Shown in pieces: positions 50,820 to 59,724 of a DNA stretch of 64,000 nucleotides; positions within the stretch are counted from its first letter, which is position 1, and every line of letters starts with the position of its first letter. The position numbers and the translations under genes were made by a program. The notes under the pieces are model-generated. The model ran no database searches. It was not told where the DNA came from and saw only the letters and a list, made by a program, of their open reading frames with translations. The DNA comes from Methylobacterium sp. WL1 (lineage in GTDB: Bacteria > Pseudomonadota > Alphaproteobacteria > Rhizobiales > Beijerinckiaceae): NCBI RefSeq assembly GCF_008000895.1, contig NZ_CP042823.1, positions 1,499,001-1,563,000 of the forward strand. The letters run 5' to 3'.

Positions 50820-50983
50820 TTCAAACCATGTGTATGTCGACGGAACCGAGTGTGTTCTTCAGACCGAACGAGCGCCGCGTTAAGTAGGAAGATTATCAAG
50901 ATGGAATCTTTCAGAGAGTCAGTTCGGAAGACTATATGGGGTGCCGAATTCATGATCTTCGTCAGAGGGTTGAGCCTACTTTT
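50820..50983. other. AT-rich stretch next to the iterons, candidate unwinding region
   Basis: This stretch is clearly poorer in GC than its surroundings and holds no gene. It lies directly beside the iteron array, as expected for a DNA-unwinding element. One sequence (TTATCAAGA near 50888) loosely resembles a DnaA box, but the match is weak. The region from 50628 to 50820 shows nothing recognisable. Confidence 0.45.
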
Positions 50984-51223
50984 CGTATCCGACTCTGCGC
51001 GGATGCGCATGCGACTCTGCGCGCCACCGTATCGGAGTCTGCGCGGATCCAGCCGGGGGGTGCATTGGATTCTGCGCGGTTCCGTATCGGATTCGGCGCG
51101 GATTCCGGCCCGGAACGGTGGAATGCGGGGATAGACGGCCGGGACCCGGGCGTATCGAACTCTGCGTGGGGCGATGTCCCCGATCCGCCCGTATGCAACT
51201 CTGCGCCGCAACTCTGCGCCGCA
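50984..51223 (+). repeat. Iteron array (about eight copies) upstream of repA
   Basis: Imperfect copies of TATCSRACTCTGCGCGG, flanked by CG and AT in the best copies. Unit starts are 50984, 51006, 51028, 51061, 51083, 51151, 51190 and 51203. The first three are exactly 22 bp apart, the fourth is 33 bp further, and the fifth again 22 bp. Spacing by whole or half multiples of two helical turns puts the sites on one DNA face. All point the same way towards repA, 150-390 bp downstream. This is the usual design of an iteron-regulated replication origin. Confidence 0.75.
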
Positions 51224-51374
51224 ACCCCGCGCGAGAACCCCGGGGAACCGTGGATTGCCGGGACAAGCCGGACCGGACCGGAGCCCCGGCCGTCGAATCG
51301 TGGCATGGCAGGATCGGGCCGCCCCTCCGCCTTCCGGGAGGGACGTGTCGGCGTGCGGCTCGGGCTGAGGGACG

Positions 51375-52475
51375 ATGGGCATCGAGGAGAAAATCGCAGG
51401 GATCCACGACGCGGATCTGCGGGCCGAGATCGAGGCGGCGCGCGGCGGCTTCCTGTTCGCCCAGATCGTCGAGCACGTGCTGCATCGCCAGCGCGAGCGC
51501 GACGCGCAGGCCGCCGTTCTCGGGGAGCAGGAACTCCGCCGGGCCCAGCTATCGCGCGACCAGCGCCGACGCGACGCGGTCCGCCTGGTGATCGAGAACG
51601 AGCCGGCCCTGCCGTCGAGCCTGCAGCACATCCACTCGGTGCTGGCGCTCTGCGGCCTGCCCTATCGCGACCCCGGTCCCGTGCGCGAATTCTCCCGCAC
51701 CTACGGGCGCAACTCGCTCAGCCTGATGGCCGGGCGGATCAAGGATCCGGAGACCGGCGCCTTCGCGCCGCAGGGGCTGCCCTACGGTCCGAAGGCCAGG
51801 CTGGTGCTGCTGCACCTCTGCACCGAGGCGGTGCGCCAGCGCAGCCCGACCGTGAAGGTCGCCGAGACGCTCTCGGGCTTCATGCGCGAGATGGGGTTTG
51901 CCGTCACGGGCGGCGAGCGCGGCACCATCCGGCAGTTCAAGGAGCAGCTGAACCGGCTGGCCGCCTGCACCATGCAGATCGGCCTCTGGGATGGGCGCGA
52001 CAGCGCCACAACCCTCAACGTGCCGCCGTTCCGCAGCCTCGAATTGTGGCGTCCGCGCGCCGGCGAGGGCGACGAGGAGGCGGGGCGGACGGTCCGCTTC
52101 GATCTGGAATTCTACGAGACGCTGATCAAGCACGCGCTGCCCGTGGACGTGCGAGCGGCCCGGGCCTTCTCGGGCTCGGCGCGCAAGCTCGACCTGCTGT
52201 TCTGGACCGGCTACCGGCTGCGGTCCCTGCAGCGCCCGCTGCGGCTGACCTGGAACAACCTGCACGCGCAGTTCGGCGCCGAGAACGCCTCGATCCGCAG
52301 TTTCCGGCAGGCCTTCAAGGCCGATCTGGCGCATCTGCGCGAGGTGTTTCCGCGCCTGCCGCTCGTGCTCGACGATGGCGGCCTGACCCTGCACCCGGCC
52401 GACCCGAGCGCGCTGCTGGTGCCGCCGCGCCCCGCCTCCGCGAAGGGAATGAAGGGACGCCAGAAGGGAATATGA
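51375..52475 (+). CDS. repA: Plasmid-type replication initiator RepA (RepA_C family)
   Basis: A 366-aa protein of the plasmid-encoded RepA family found on many alphaproteobacterial plasmids. Landmarks: LQHIHSVLALCGLPYRDPGP, FSRTYGRNSLSLMAGRI, GLPYGPKARLVLLHLCTEAV, LSGFMREMGFAVTGGERGTI, FYETLIKHALPVDVRA and LDLLFWTGYRLRSLQRPLRL. It would bind the iterons at 50984-51223 and start replication. The ATG at 51375 is preceded by GAGGG. The frame is intact, unlike several neighbours. A repressive or copy-number role for the iterons is family knowledge, not shown here. Confidence 0.88.
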   Translation: MGIEEKIAGIHDADLRAEIEAARGGFLFAQIVEHVLHRQRERDAQAAVLGEQELRRAQLSRDQRRRDAVRLVIENEPALPSSLQHIHSVLALCGLPYRDPGPVREFSRTYGRNSLSLMAGRIKDPETGAFAPQGLPYGPKARLVLLHLCTEAVRQRSPTVKVAETLSGFMREMGFAVTGGERGTIRQFKEQLNRLAACTMQIGLWDGRDSATTLNVPPFRSLELWRPRAGEGDEEAGRTVRFDLEFYETLIKHALPVDVRAARAFSGSARKLDLLFWTGYRLRSLQRPLRLTWNNLHAQFGAENASIRSFRQAFKADLAHLREVFPRLPLVLDDGGLTLHPADPSALLVPPRPASAKGMKGRQKGI

Positions 52476-52542
52476 GCCGTTCCCTTTGTTCCCTTTGTCC
52501 CATTGGTGGGAATGCATCGCGGCGCGGCGGTTCGGAAAGAAT

Positions 52543-52593
52543 GTTCCCTCTGCGAACGGAATGAGCTAGACGTTCCGTTCGGGTGAAGGGAAC
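52543..52593 (+). promoter_or_regulatory. Two-part hairpin covering the next gene's ribosome-binding site
   Basis: Outer arms GTTCCCT (52543-52549) and AGGGAAC (52587-52593) enclose inner arms GAACGGAA (52554-52561) and TTCCGTTC (52573-52580), with an 11-nt loop. The right outer arm contains the GAAGGGAA ribosome-binding site of the gene starting at 52599. Folding would block translation. More copies of TTCCCTTTG lie just upstream (52484-52501). A control element for translation is suggested. Confidence 0.5.
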
Positions 52594-52598
52594 ATCGG

Positions 52599-53346
52599 AT
52601 GGGTCTGTCGGAACAGGATATCGAGGCCCGGCTCTCCGCATTGCGGCGGCAGCGCGAGGCGATCGACCGGGAGATCGCCGACCTCGTCCTCTACCTGGAA
52701 CTCGGCCGGCGCCTGAGCGGTGCGCAGGGCGGCCCGGCCGTCGCCGATCCGGGCGGGGGACGGGCCGGATCGCGCCGTCCAGCCGCCGCTCCGGCAAGCG
52801 CCGGCCGCCCGCGCCGCCGCTGCCGAGACCGGCCTCGACATCGCGCAGCCGTCTGCCCGCCCGGCCTGGACCGATCTCGAGGATGCGGAGGCCGGTCCGG
52901 TCGGGCTGCAGGCCGTGCCGCAGCGCCGGGCGTTGCAGAGCCTGGAGCCGCGGCGCCTGGAGCCGCAGCGCCTGGAGCCGCAGCGCCTGGAGCCGCAGCG
53001 CCTGGAGCCGGAAGCCGGGCCGAACGGAATCCCGCCCGCGATCGCCTTCACGGAGGATGCCGCCGGCGCCCGCCGCTACGGCCGGGCGCTAATGGAGGCG
53101 GCCTGCGGGGCGATCCTGGCGGCCGGCCGGCCGCTGCACGCGGGCGAGATCCTGGAGATCCTCCTGGCCCGCGGCTTCACCCTGCCGGGGCGCGATCCGG
53201 TGGCGGCCCTCAACACCCGCCTGTGGAAGCGGTCCGGCCCCGGAGGTCCCCTGCTCCGGGTCGCCGAGGCCACCTATGCCCTGGCCGGGCTGGAGGCCGG
53301 CGCCGGGATGGCGCGGCCCGTCCGGGGCTACGATCCGGACGCGTGA
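52599..53346 (+). pseudogene. HARE-HTH-type protein with LEPQR repeats, one frameshift
   Basis: The N-terminus (GLSEQDIEARLSALRRQREA, then IDREIADLVLYLE) is a coiled-coil helix. At ~52757 one surplus G in a GGGGG run shifts the frame. The rest reads PDRAVQPPLRQAP, then a run of LEPQR pentapeptides coded by perfect 15-bp DNA repeats. It ends in a winged-helix domain of the HARE type (AAGRPLHAGEILEILLARGF, DPVAALNTRLWKRSG, LRVAEATYALAG). HARE domains often sit on DNA-modifying or replication-linked proteins. It follows repA by 123 nt with a hairpin over its ribosome-binding site, so it may serve the replicon. The frameshift may be a sequence error. Confidence 0.6.
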
Positions 53347-53627
53347 GGCCGCGGCGGTCCCGGATCGCCAACCGATCGAGCGATCCGCGGCCGGTCACGA
53401 TGGCGTGACACCGCCCCCTCGGAGCGGCGCGCCGGACCCGGTTGCAGCCGGTATTCGACCCATATGGGGGAGGCGCCGTCGCACCGTCCGCGCGTAGGGT
53501 CCCGGCCCGCACCCGAGCCGGTGCGGGCCGGGCTTACCGGACCGGCGGCTCCGGTAAGTCCGGCTTGGAGGTCGTGAAGGATGCCCAGCGCCGCGCGATC
53601 CCGCTCCGCCCTCCGGGAGGCGGCCCG

Positions 53628-53846
53628 ATGACGATGGCGCTGGTGACACCGGCCGCTCAGGCCTGTGCCTTCGCGCTGGGCTGTGCGGTGATCCATGCCG
53701 CCCGCGGGCACGCGGAGATCCTCACGCGGGTACTCGCCGCCGCGGCGATCGTGGCGGCATTCCTGGTGCTGCTGGTCGCGTCCCTCGACGCCCCGCAGGG
53801 GGACGCGGGTCTTCCGGATCCGCTCCCGGCCGCCGCTGCCCCCTGA
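53628..53846 (+). CDS. Small membrane protein, 72 aa
   Basis: MTMALVTPAAQACAFALGC begins a protein with two hydrophobic segments (residues ~5-25 and ~37-55, AAAIVAAFLVLLVASL). GGGAGG lies 7 nt before the ATG at 53628, which is why this start is chosen over a longer frame. No family recognised. The 281 nt upstream hold no gene that I can support. Confidence 0.5.
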   Translation: MTMALVTPAAQACAFALGCAVIHAARGHAEILTRVLAAAAIVAAFLVLLVASLDAPQGDAGLPDPLPAAAAP

Positions 53847-53934
53847 GCACGCCGCCGGGTCCCGGACCGCGAGCGCGCGCCGCCGAAGGGGATACCGGTT
53901 CGGCGGCGGCGAGCGCGTCGCATCGGGAACGGCT

Positions 53935-54258
53935 CTAGTTGATCAGGCAGAATCCGGCCCCTGTGCCGACGCGCCGCTCCTGCGCGCACCAGGGCCTGGG
54001 GGCGGCCCTGGGAGCGGGTCCGAGCGCCTCCCGGGGCAGGTCGGCCGGGCTCTTCAGGGAGGCCGTGGTCTGGGCGGCCTCGGGCTCCGGGTGACGGAGC
54101 GCGAGGCTGTCGAGGCGGGCCCCGGGGTCCGGGAGCCGAACCTCCGGAGCGGGGCTCGCCGGCATCGGCATCGCTCCGGCCACGACGGCCTGGTCCTGCG
54201 CGGCGGCGGCTCCGGCCAGGGCCAGGCAGGCGACCGGGACCGCGAGGAACCTGAACAT
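53935..54258 (-). CDS. Small secreted protein of unknown function
   Basis: A 107-aa protein with a signal peptide (FLAVPVACLALAGAAAAQ) and a Pro/Ala-rich, probably extended body. It ends in a short segment with two cysteines (RPWCAQERRVGTGAGFCLIN) that could form a disulfide. The start at 54258 has AGGGAG upstream. It is on the same strand as, and downstream of, the carbonic anhydrase/SulP operon, but a 170-nt gap makes co-transcription uncertain. Confidence 0.55.
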   Translation of the reverse strand: MFRFLAVPVACLALAGAAAAQDQAVVAGAMPMPASPAPEVRLPDPGARLDSLALRHPEPEAAQTTASLKSPADLPREALGPAPRAAPRPWCAQERRVGTGAGFCLIN

Positions 54259-54431
54259 CGGCGACGCTCCCTGCCGAGGACGCGCGTCCGGCGGATCCCG
54301 GACAGCGGGTGGGCCGGGCGAGTGTGGCGATGGCGTCTTAAGAGGGCGCGAAGATTCAGTCTTAACCGGAGGCGAAGATCGCGGATCGGAGGTCCGGTGC
54401 GGGCCATCACAATCATCGACCCGGCCGGCGA

Positions 54432-56105
54432 TCACCGGTCGGCCGCCATTCCTTCGCCGATACGCCGAGACGCAGCCCCCGTCGCGCCGTGCGGCGGGGG
54501 CTGCGTCTCGCCTTGCGGGAACCGCACGGTCACTGCGCGCGGGGCGGCGACCGCGGCGGCGAGGCGGTCGTGCGGGAGGCCCGATCCGCCGACCACCGCG
54601 ACGCGGGTCCCGGCGGCCATGCGCCGGCTCGCCCAGTCGCCGATCATCTCCAGGCAGGTATGGTCGATCGCCGCGAGGTCCTCGGTGCCGAGGCGGACCT
54701 CGCCGCCCACGGGGGTGCGCTCCAGCGCCGCCGTCAGGGTCGGCAGCTGCAGGAAGGTCGCCGCCCCGGACAGCCGCAGCTCCGGCACCCCCGGGACCTC
54801 CGTGGCCGCGGCGTGCTCGATCCTCAGCCGCCCCTTGCGCAGGCTCGGCAGGGTCTGCGCGAGGCTCAAGGCCAGCCCGGTGAGCACCCCGCTCAGCAGG
54901 TCCACCGCCACCACGGTTGCCATCGTGGCGAACCAGATCGCCGCGGTGGTCCAGCCGTAGCGGGCCCGCAGGTGCAGGCCGTGGACCGGGCTCGCCAGCC
55001 GCCAGCCGGTGACCACCAGGATGCCGGCGAGGCTCGCGGTGGGCACCAGCGCCAGCAGCCAGGGCAGGGCGACCAGGAAGGCCAGGATCCAGAGCCCGTG
55101 CATCACCGTGGCGGCCCGGGTGACCGCCCCGGCCTGCACGTTGGCGGAGGAGCGCACGATCACCCCGGTCATCGGCAGGGCGCCCAGGAGCCCGCAGATC
55201 AGGTTGCCGATGCCCTGCGCGCCCAGTTCCCGGTCGAACCGGGTCCGGGGGCCGTGATGCATGCGGTCGACGGCGGCGGCCGAGAGCAGGCTTTCGGCGC
55301 TGGCGATGACCGCGATGACCAGTGCCATCATGACGATCTCGGCCTCGGCAAGCCGCGCCCAGGCCTCCGGATTCGGCAGGGCGAGGCCGGAGAAGATCGC
55401 GTCCGGCACCACGACGCGCTTGACCGCGAGGCCGCCGAGCCCGGCCACCAGGCTGCCCGCCAGCACCCCGATCAGCGCCCCCGGCAGCAGCCGGAGCCGC
55501 TTCGGGCGCAGCCGCTCCCAGGCGATCATCGCCGCGATGGTCGCGCCCCCGACCAGCACCGCGCCGGGACGGTCGCCGGCCCCGGTGACGAAGTCGAAGA
55601 ACGCGGCCGGGATCGCCACGAGGTTGTCGAGGCCGCTCGCCTGGGGCATGGCGTCGGTCAGGACGTGGACCTGGGCGAGCACGATCAGGATGCCGATGCC
55701 GGCCAGCATGCCGTGCACCACGGCCGGCGAGATCGCCCGGAACCAGCCGCCGATCCGCAGGGCGCCGGCGGCGAGCTGGACCAGGCCGGCCACCACCAGG
55801 ACGGGGCCCAGGGCATCGAGCCCGTGCGCCTGCACGAACCCGTAGACGATCACGGCGAGCCCCGCCGCCGGCCCGCTGACCTGGAGCGGCGAGCCGGCGA
55901 TCAGCCCGACTGCGATGCCGCCGACGAGACCGGTGATCAGGCCGCGCTCGGGCGGCACCCCGGACGCGATGGCGATGCCCATGCACAGGGGCAGCGCCAC
56001 CAGGAACACCACGAACGAGGCGGGCAGGTCGCGCGCCAGGCTGGTCCGGACCGCGCTGCCCGGCCCGAGCCGGTCGCGCAGGCCGGCGAGCGACACGCCG
56101 CTCAC
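54432..56105 (-). CDS. SulP-family anion transporter, probable bicarbonate transporter
   Basis: A 557-aa protein with ten or more membrane helices (~25-420) and a C-terminal STAS domain (~440-540, VPELRLSGAATFLQL ... IDHTCLEMIGDW). SulP features include LPLCMGIAIASGVPPERGLI and GSPLQVSGPAAGLAVIV. The preceding gene is a beta-carbonic anhydrase, and the GTG start overlaps its TGA. That pairing is strong evidence for bicarbonate (BicA-like) uptake rather than sulfate. In a serine-cycle methylotroph, bicarbonate supply to PEP carboxylase would be useful; this is inference. Confidence 0.85.
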   Translation of the reverse strand: MSGVSLAGLRDRLGPGSAVRTSLARDLPASFVVFLVALPLCMGIAIASGVPPERGLITGLVGGIAVGLIAGSPLQVSGPAAGLAVIVYGFVQAHGLDALGPVLVVAGLVQLAAGALRIGGWFRAISPAVVHGMLAGIGILIVLAQVHVLTDAMPQASGLDNLVAIPAAFFDFVTGAGDRPGAVLVGGATIAAMIAWERLRPKRLRLLPGALIGVLAGSLVAGLGGLAVKRVVVPDAIFSGLALPNPEAWARLAEAEIVMMALVIAVIASAESLLSAAAVDRMHHGPRTRFDRELGAQGIGNLICGLLGALPMTGVIVRSSANVQAGAVTRAATVMHGLWILAFLVALPWLLALVPTASLAGILVVTGWRLASPVHGLHLRARYGWTTAAIWFATMATVVAVDLLSGVLTGLALSLAQTLPSLRKGRLRIEHAAATEVPGVPELRLSGAATFLQLPTLTAALERTPVGGEVRLGTEDLAAIDHTCLEMIGDWASRRMAAGTRVAVVGGSGLPHDRLAAAVAAPRAVTVRFPQGETQPPPHGATGAASRRIGEGMAADR

Positions 56106-56794
56106 GCCGCCTGCACCCGGTCGCCGGCCAGGGCGGAGGCCGAAGCGGGAGCCTGGGCCACCGGCATGTCCGCCTCCGCGATCGGCCGGAACCGCCCGGT
56201 GGTGCCGTCATAGGCCAGCAGCGCGCCGGATTCGATCTCGAAGAACCAGCCGTGCAGGCGCAAGCGGCCCTTGGCCAGGCCGGCGGCGACGCTCGGATGG
56301 GTGCGCAGGTTGGCGAGCTGCACCACCACGTTCTCCAGGGCGAGCGCCCGGTGACGCTCCTGCGGGTCCATGCCCTCGGGATAGGCCTCGCAGACGATGC
56401 GCTCGGCCGCTTCGGCGTGGCGCAGCCAGGCCGCGACGCTGGGCATCTTCTTCAGGAGCTCCGGCCTCATCAGGCCGCTCATGGCGCCGCAATCGGAATG
56501 GCCGCAGATCACGATGTCGCGCACCCCCAGGGCGACCACGGCGTACTCGATCGCCGAGGAGACGCCGCCGATCACGTCGGAGGCCGGGGGCACGATGTTG
56601 CCGGCGTTGCGGCAGACGAACAAGTCGCCCGGCCCCGCCTGGGTGATGTGCTCGGGCGAGACCCGGGAATCCGCGCAGGCGATGATCAGCGCGCTCGGGT
56701 GCTGACCGTCGCGCACGAGCTGCTGGTACATCTGGCGCTGGCCGGGGAAGACGCTGCCCTGGAAGCAGGCGATGCCCTGGATGATGCTGTTCAC
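56102..56794 (-). CDS. Beta-carbonic anhydrase
   Basis: A 230-aa zinc enzyme interconverting CO2 and bicarbonate. Zinc ligands and the catalytic dyad are visible: Cys40, Asp42 and Arg44 in IIACADSRV, and His99 and Cys102 in ICGHSDCGAM. It has RNAGNIVPP and the C-terminal HGWFFEIESGALLAYD of the family. It is translationally coupled to the SulP transporter downstream (GTGA overlap), so transported bicarbonate and CO2 would be interconverted inside the cell. Confidence 0.93.
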   Translation of the reverse strand: MNSIIQGIACFQGSVFPGQRQMYQQLVRDGQHPSALIIACADSRVSPEHITQAGPGDLFVCRNAGNIVPPASDVIGGVSSAIEYAVVALGVRDIVICGHSDCGAMSGLMRPELLKKMPSVAAWLRHAEAAERIVCEAYPEGMDPQERHRALALENVVVQLANLRTHPSVAAGLAKGRLRLHGWFFEIESGALLAYDGTTGRFRPIAEADMPVAQAPASASALAGDRVQAA

Positions 56795-56995
56795 GTGCGG
56801 GAACTCTGCGGCTGGGGCGGGCTGGGAGATCGGGTCTAAGAGATCGGGTCTGGGAGATCGGGCCGGGACGAGGTTCGGACAGGGATCGGCGCCCGGGAGC
56901 TTGGGCGCTGCACCGTCCCGGCGCGGCGTCCGATCGGATACGGGGAGATCGCAAGGTGGCCGCCCGACCGGGGTCCGGGCGGCCCGGGGGCCTGC

Positions 56996-57304
56996 TCAGC
57001 GCCGGGTGCGGCGTTCCACATGGCCGGACGCCCAGTGCGGATCGACCACGCTGCCACGTGAGACCGTGGCGGTGCCCCGGTCATGCATCATCGGGGCGCC
57101 GAGGAGCTGGCCGCTGCCCAGGCGCTGCGAATGCAGCGAACGCGGATCGTGGGACGGATCGCTGACATAGGAACTCATGTGGCCGCCGCCGGCGACCTGC
57201 CGGCTGCCGCTGCCGCCCTCGCCGGCCTGGGCCGCCATCGGCAGCGCAAGGGCACCGGCCAGGAGGCCGAGGGCCAGGAAACGCTGTGTTCGGTTCCGCG
57301 TCAT
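56996..57304 (-). CDS. Small secreted protein of unknown function
   Basis: A 102-aa protein: signal peptide (FLALGLLAGALALPMAAQA) then a Ser/Gly/His-rich, probably disordered body (GGGHMSSYVSDPSHDPRSL) ending in basic residues. The start at 57304 is fixed by the signal peptide. No family recognised. The region 57305-57596 upstream includes an AT-rich patch (57370-57450) that suits a promoter. Confidence 0.6.
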   Translation of the reverse strand: MTRNRTQRFLALGLLAGALALPMAAQAGEGGSGSRQVAGGGHMSSYVSDPSHDPRSLHSQRLGSGQLLGAPMMHDRGTATVSRGSVVDPHWASGHVERRTRR

Positions 57305-57596
57305 GGGAGGCTCCGCCTGTGCTCGTCGTGCTGGCCGGGACACCGCGTCCTGAGCCGATGCCTCGAACATAGCCGCAGTCGAACAAAGTAGATGTGCGGT
57401 TGAGCACAGTCTATCAATGTAAAATTTAATCCGTTTCAGCGATATACTTGGTGCGGGATCGCACGGCGTCGATAAAGCGTCGTCGAGGCCATGGATTAAA
57501 CGGCACCGACCGCTCCATCGGACCGGTGGCAACCCGGCAGGTCGGCCGCGATCGACGGCCGGAGGTGGGGAGCGGGCGCGCCCCGGCGGGACCGGA

Positions 57597-59496
57597 TCAG
57601 CCCGCGCCGTGCCGGATATCGACGGCCGGTCCGTCGTCATCCCGCGGGGACCCGGATTCCGGCCGGAATCCGGCGGGCAGCGGCGCCGTCGCGGTGTAGA
57701 CGAGGCCGTCCGGCTCGTACGCCAGGGCGGCGCTGTCGCGGCCGGCGAGGCCGCGCTCCAGCAGGCGGGTGCCGAAGCCGCGCCGCGACGGGGCGGCGAC
57801 CGGCGGGCCCCGCGCTCGCGCCAGGCGATCCGCAGGGTCCGGCCGCCGGGGCCGGCCTCCAGGGTCCAACCCAAGGACGCCCGCCCGGCCGGGACCGAGA
57901 GGGCGCCGTACTTGACCGCGTTGGTGCACACCTCGTGCAGGATCATCGTGAGCGCGAGCGCCATCTCGGGCGGCAGCCGCAGGTCCGGTCCGGCCAGGGC
58001 GATGCGCCCTGCCTCGGGCCCCTGGAAGGGACGCAGGGCCTGGCCGGCGATCCCGCGCAGGTCGGCGCTCAGCCAGCTCTCGCGGGTCAGGACGTCGTGG
58101 GCGCGGGACAGGCTGAGCAGCCGGGCCTCGAAGGCCTCGCGCCCCGCCGCCGCCCCGTCGCCGAGATCCTTCAGGCTCTGCGCCGCCATCGACTGCACGG
58201 TGGCCAGGGTGTTCTTCACCCGGTGGTTCAACTCGTCGATCAGGAGGCGCTGGGCCTCCCGCGCCGGGCGAGCTCGTCCGCCGCCCCGGTGAGGGCGTCC
58301 GCGATCATCGCGCCCTCGCGCACGATCGCCCGGGGCAGCGGCGGCAGGGGCCCGTCGCGGCCCAGCGCCCCGGCGGCCGCGGCCAGATCCCGCAGCGGCC
58401 GGGCGATCAGGCCGGCGAGCAGCCACGCGAGGACGGCCGCGGCGAGGGCCACGGCGCTGCCCGCGGCCAGGATGTTCCAGCGCAGGGCCGCCACCTGCAG
58501 GCCGTGCTGGCGCCGGCGGTTCACGGGCCGGCCATCCACGACCCGCCAGCCGAGGCCGGGATAATCGCGCTCGCCGTTCGTGCGCGCGCTCGCGCTGAGA
58601 TACCCGGCGGCGGCGTCGGGCCAGGGTCCGACCCGGCTCGTGCCCTGCGGGTCGAGGGCGCGCCCGCCGGACAGCACGGTCTCGGGCAGGCGGTTGCCCT
58701 GGAGGGGCGGCGGTCCGAGCAGCACGGTGCCGTCGTGGGACAGGATCAGGATCTCGGCGCCGCCGCGATGGCTCCGGAGCGAGCCTTCGAGACTGCGCGC
58801 CATATCGCGCGCCCAGACCCAGTCGAGATGCGCGGCCAGCACCCCGAGGAGGCGCCCGTCCGGGTCCCTGACCGGGGCGGCGAGGTCGAGGAGGCGAAGA
58901 GGCTCGTGGAATGGCGGCTCGTGGATGGCCGGCCCGTGAACCGCCGGCGCCAGCACGGCCTGCAGAAGCTTGGCCGGGTGCACGTCCCCCACGAACGGCC
59001 GCTCGCGGGCCGCCTGGAAATAGGTGCGGCCGGAGACGTCCGCCCCCTCCAGCGCGCCGATGCTGGTGACTGCGACCCGCCCGTCCGGGTCGATCAGCCC
59101 GATGATCGAGTAGGCCGGGTAGGTCTCCTGGAGGCGCCGCATCACGGCGCGCTTGGCGTCGGTCCCGGCCCCGGGATCGCGCAGGCTGTCTGAGGTGGCC
59201 GCGATCTGGATGTCGCGCCAGCGCTCGAACATGCCGAGATCGAGGCTGCGCGCCATCTGTCCGGCGATCTCGGCGAGCTGGCCGCCGACCTCGGCCTCCA
59301 GCCGGCGCGTCGCCTCGCGGCTCACCAGGATGGCCAGCGCCAGGGCGGCGAGGAACCCGAGCGTCCCGAAGCCCAGGGCCAGCGCGAGACGCAGCCGCGG
59401 CACCTTGGGTGTCCGGCGGCCGGAATCGGCCAAGCCTCCGGGACTGGCTTGCGATCCCGACGCCGCTGCAGGGCCCGACCGGGCGACCGCTCGCAT
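57597..59496 (-). pseudogene. Membrane Cache-domain HWE/HisKA_2 histidine kinase, two frameshifts
   Basis: From 59496 the first frame encodes a membrane helix (LALGFGTLGFLAALALAILV) and a periplasmic dCache-like sensor (MARSLDLGMFERWRDIQIAA, YSIIGLIDPDGRVAVTS). A second helix and a HAMP-like linker follow. At ~58262 the frame changes to the kinase core: LLIDELNHRVKNTLATVQSM with the phospho-acceptor His, and LHEVCTNAVKYGALSVPAG. At ~57805 it changes again to the G-box end (RRGFGTRLLERGLAG, EPDGLVYTATAPLPAGF). The parts make a ~630-aa kinase. Frameshifts lie in G/C runs and may be artefacts. Together with the kinase at 47093, this gives two HWE-type kinases in one window. Confidence 0.75.
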
Positions 59497-59662
59497 CCGC
59501 TTCCCCCGGCCCGGTCGGTCCCCTCGGGTCGAGGCGGGTCGCGTCCCTGCCCGCCCGTCTCAGCACGCGCGGGAGGGCTCAGCAAGACCGTATCGCGACC
59601 TGAGCCGCGGTTCGTGCAACTGCATGTTGCGGCGATGCATCCGTGCACCGCAGCCTTTCGTT

Positions 59663-59709
59663 CGCGACCGCACGCGACCGCACGCGACCGCACGCGACCG
59701 CACGCGACG
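59663..59709. repeat. Tandem 10-bp repeat CGCGACCGCA, about 4.5 copies
   Basis: Four full and one partial unit lie between two genes on the minus strand, 15 nt after the stop of the alpha/beta hydrolase at 59725. The 228-nt gap holds no gene. No known function; a simple replication-slippage repeat is likely. Confidence 0.8.
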
Positions 59710-59724
59710 CCCCGTCGCCGAGCC

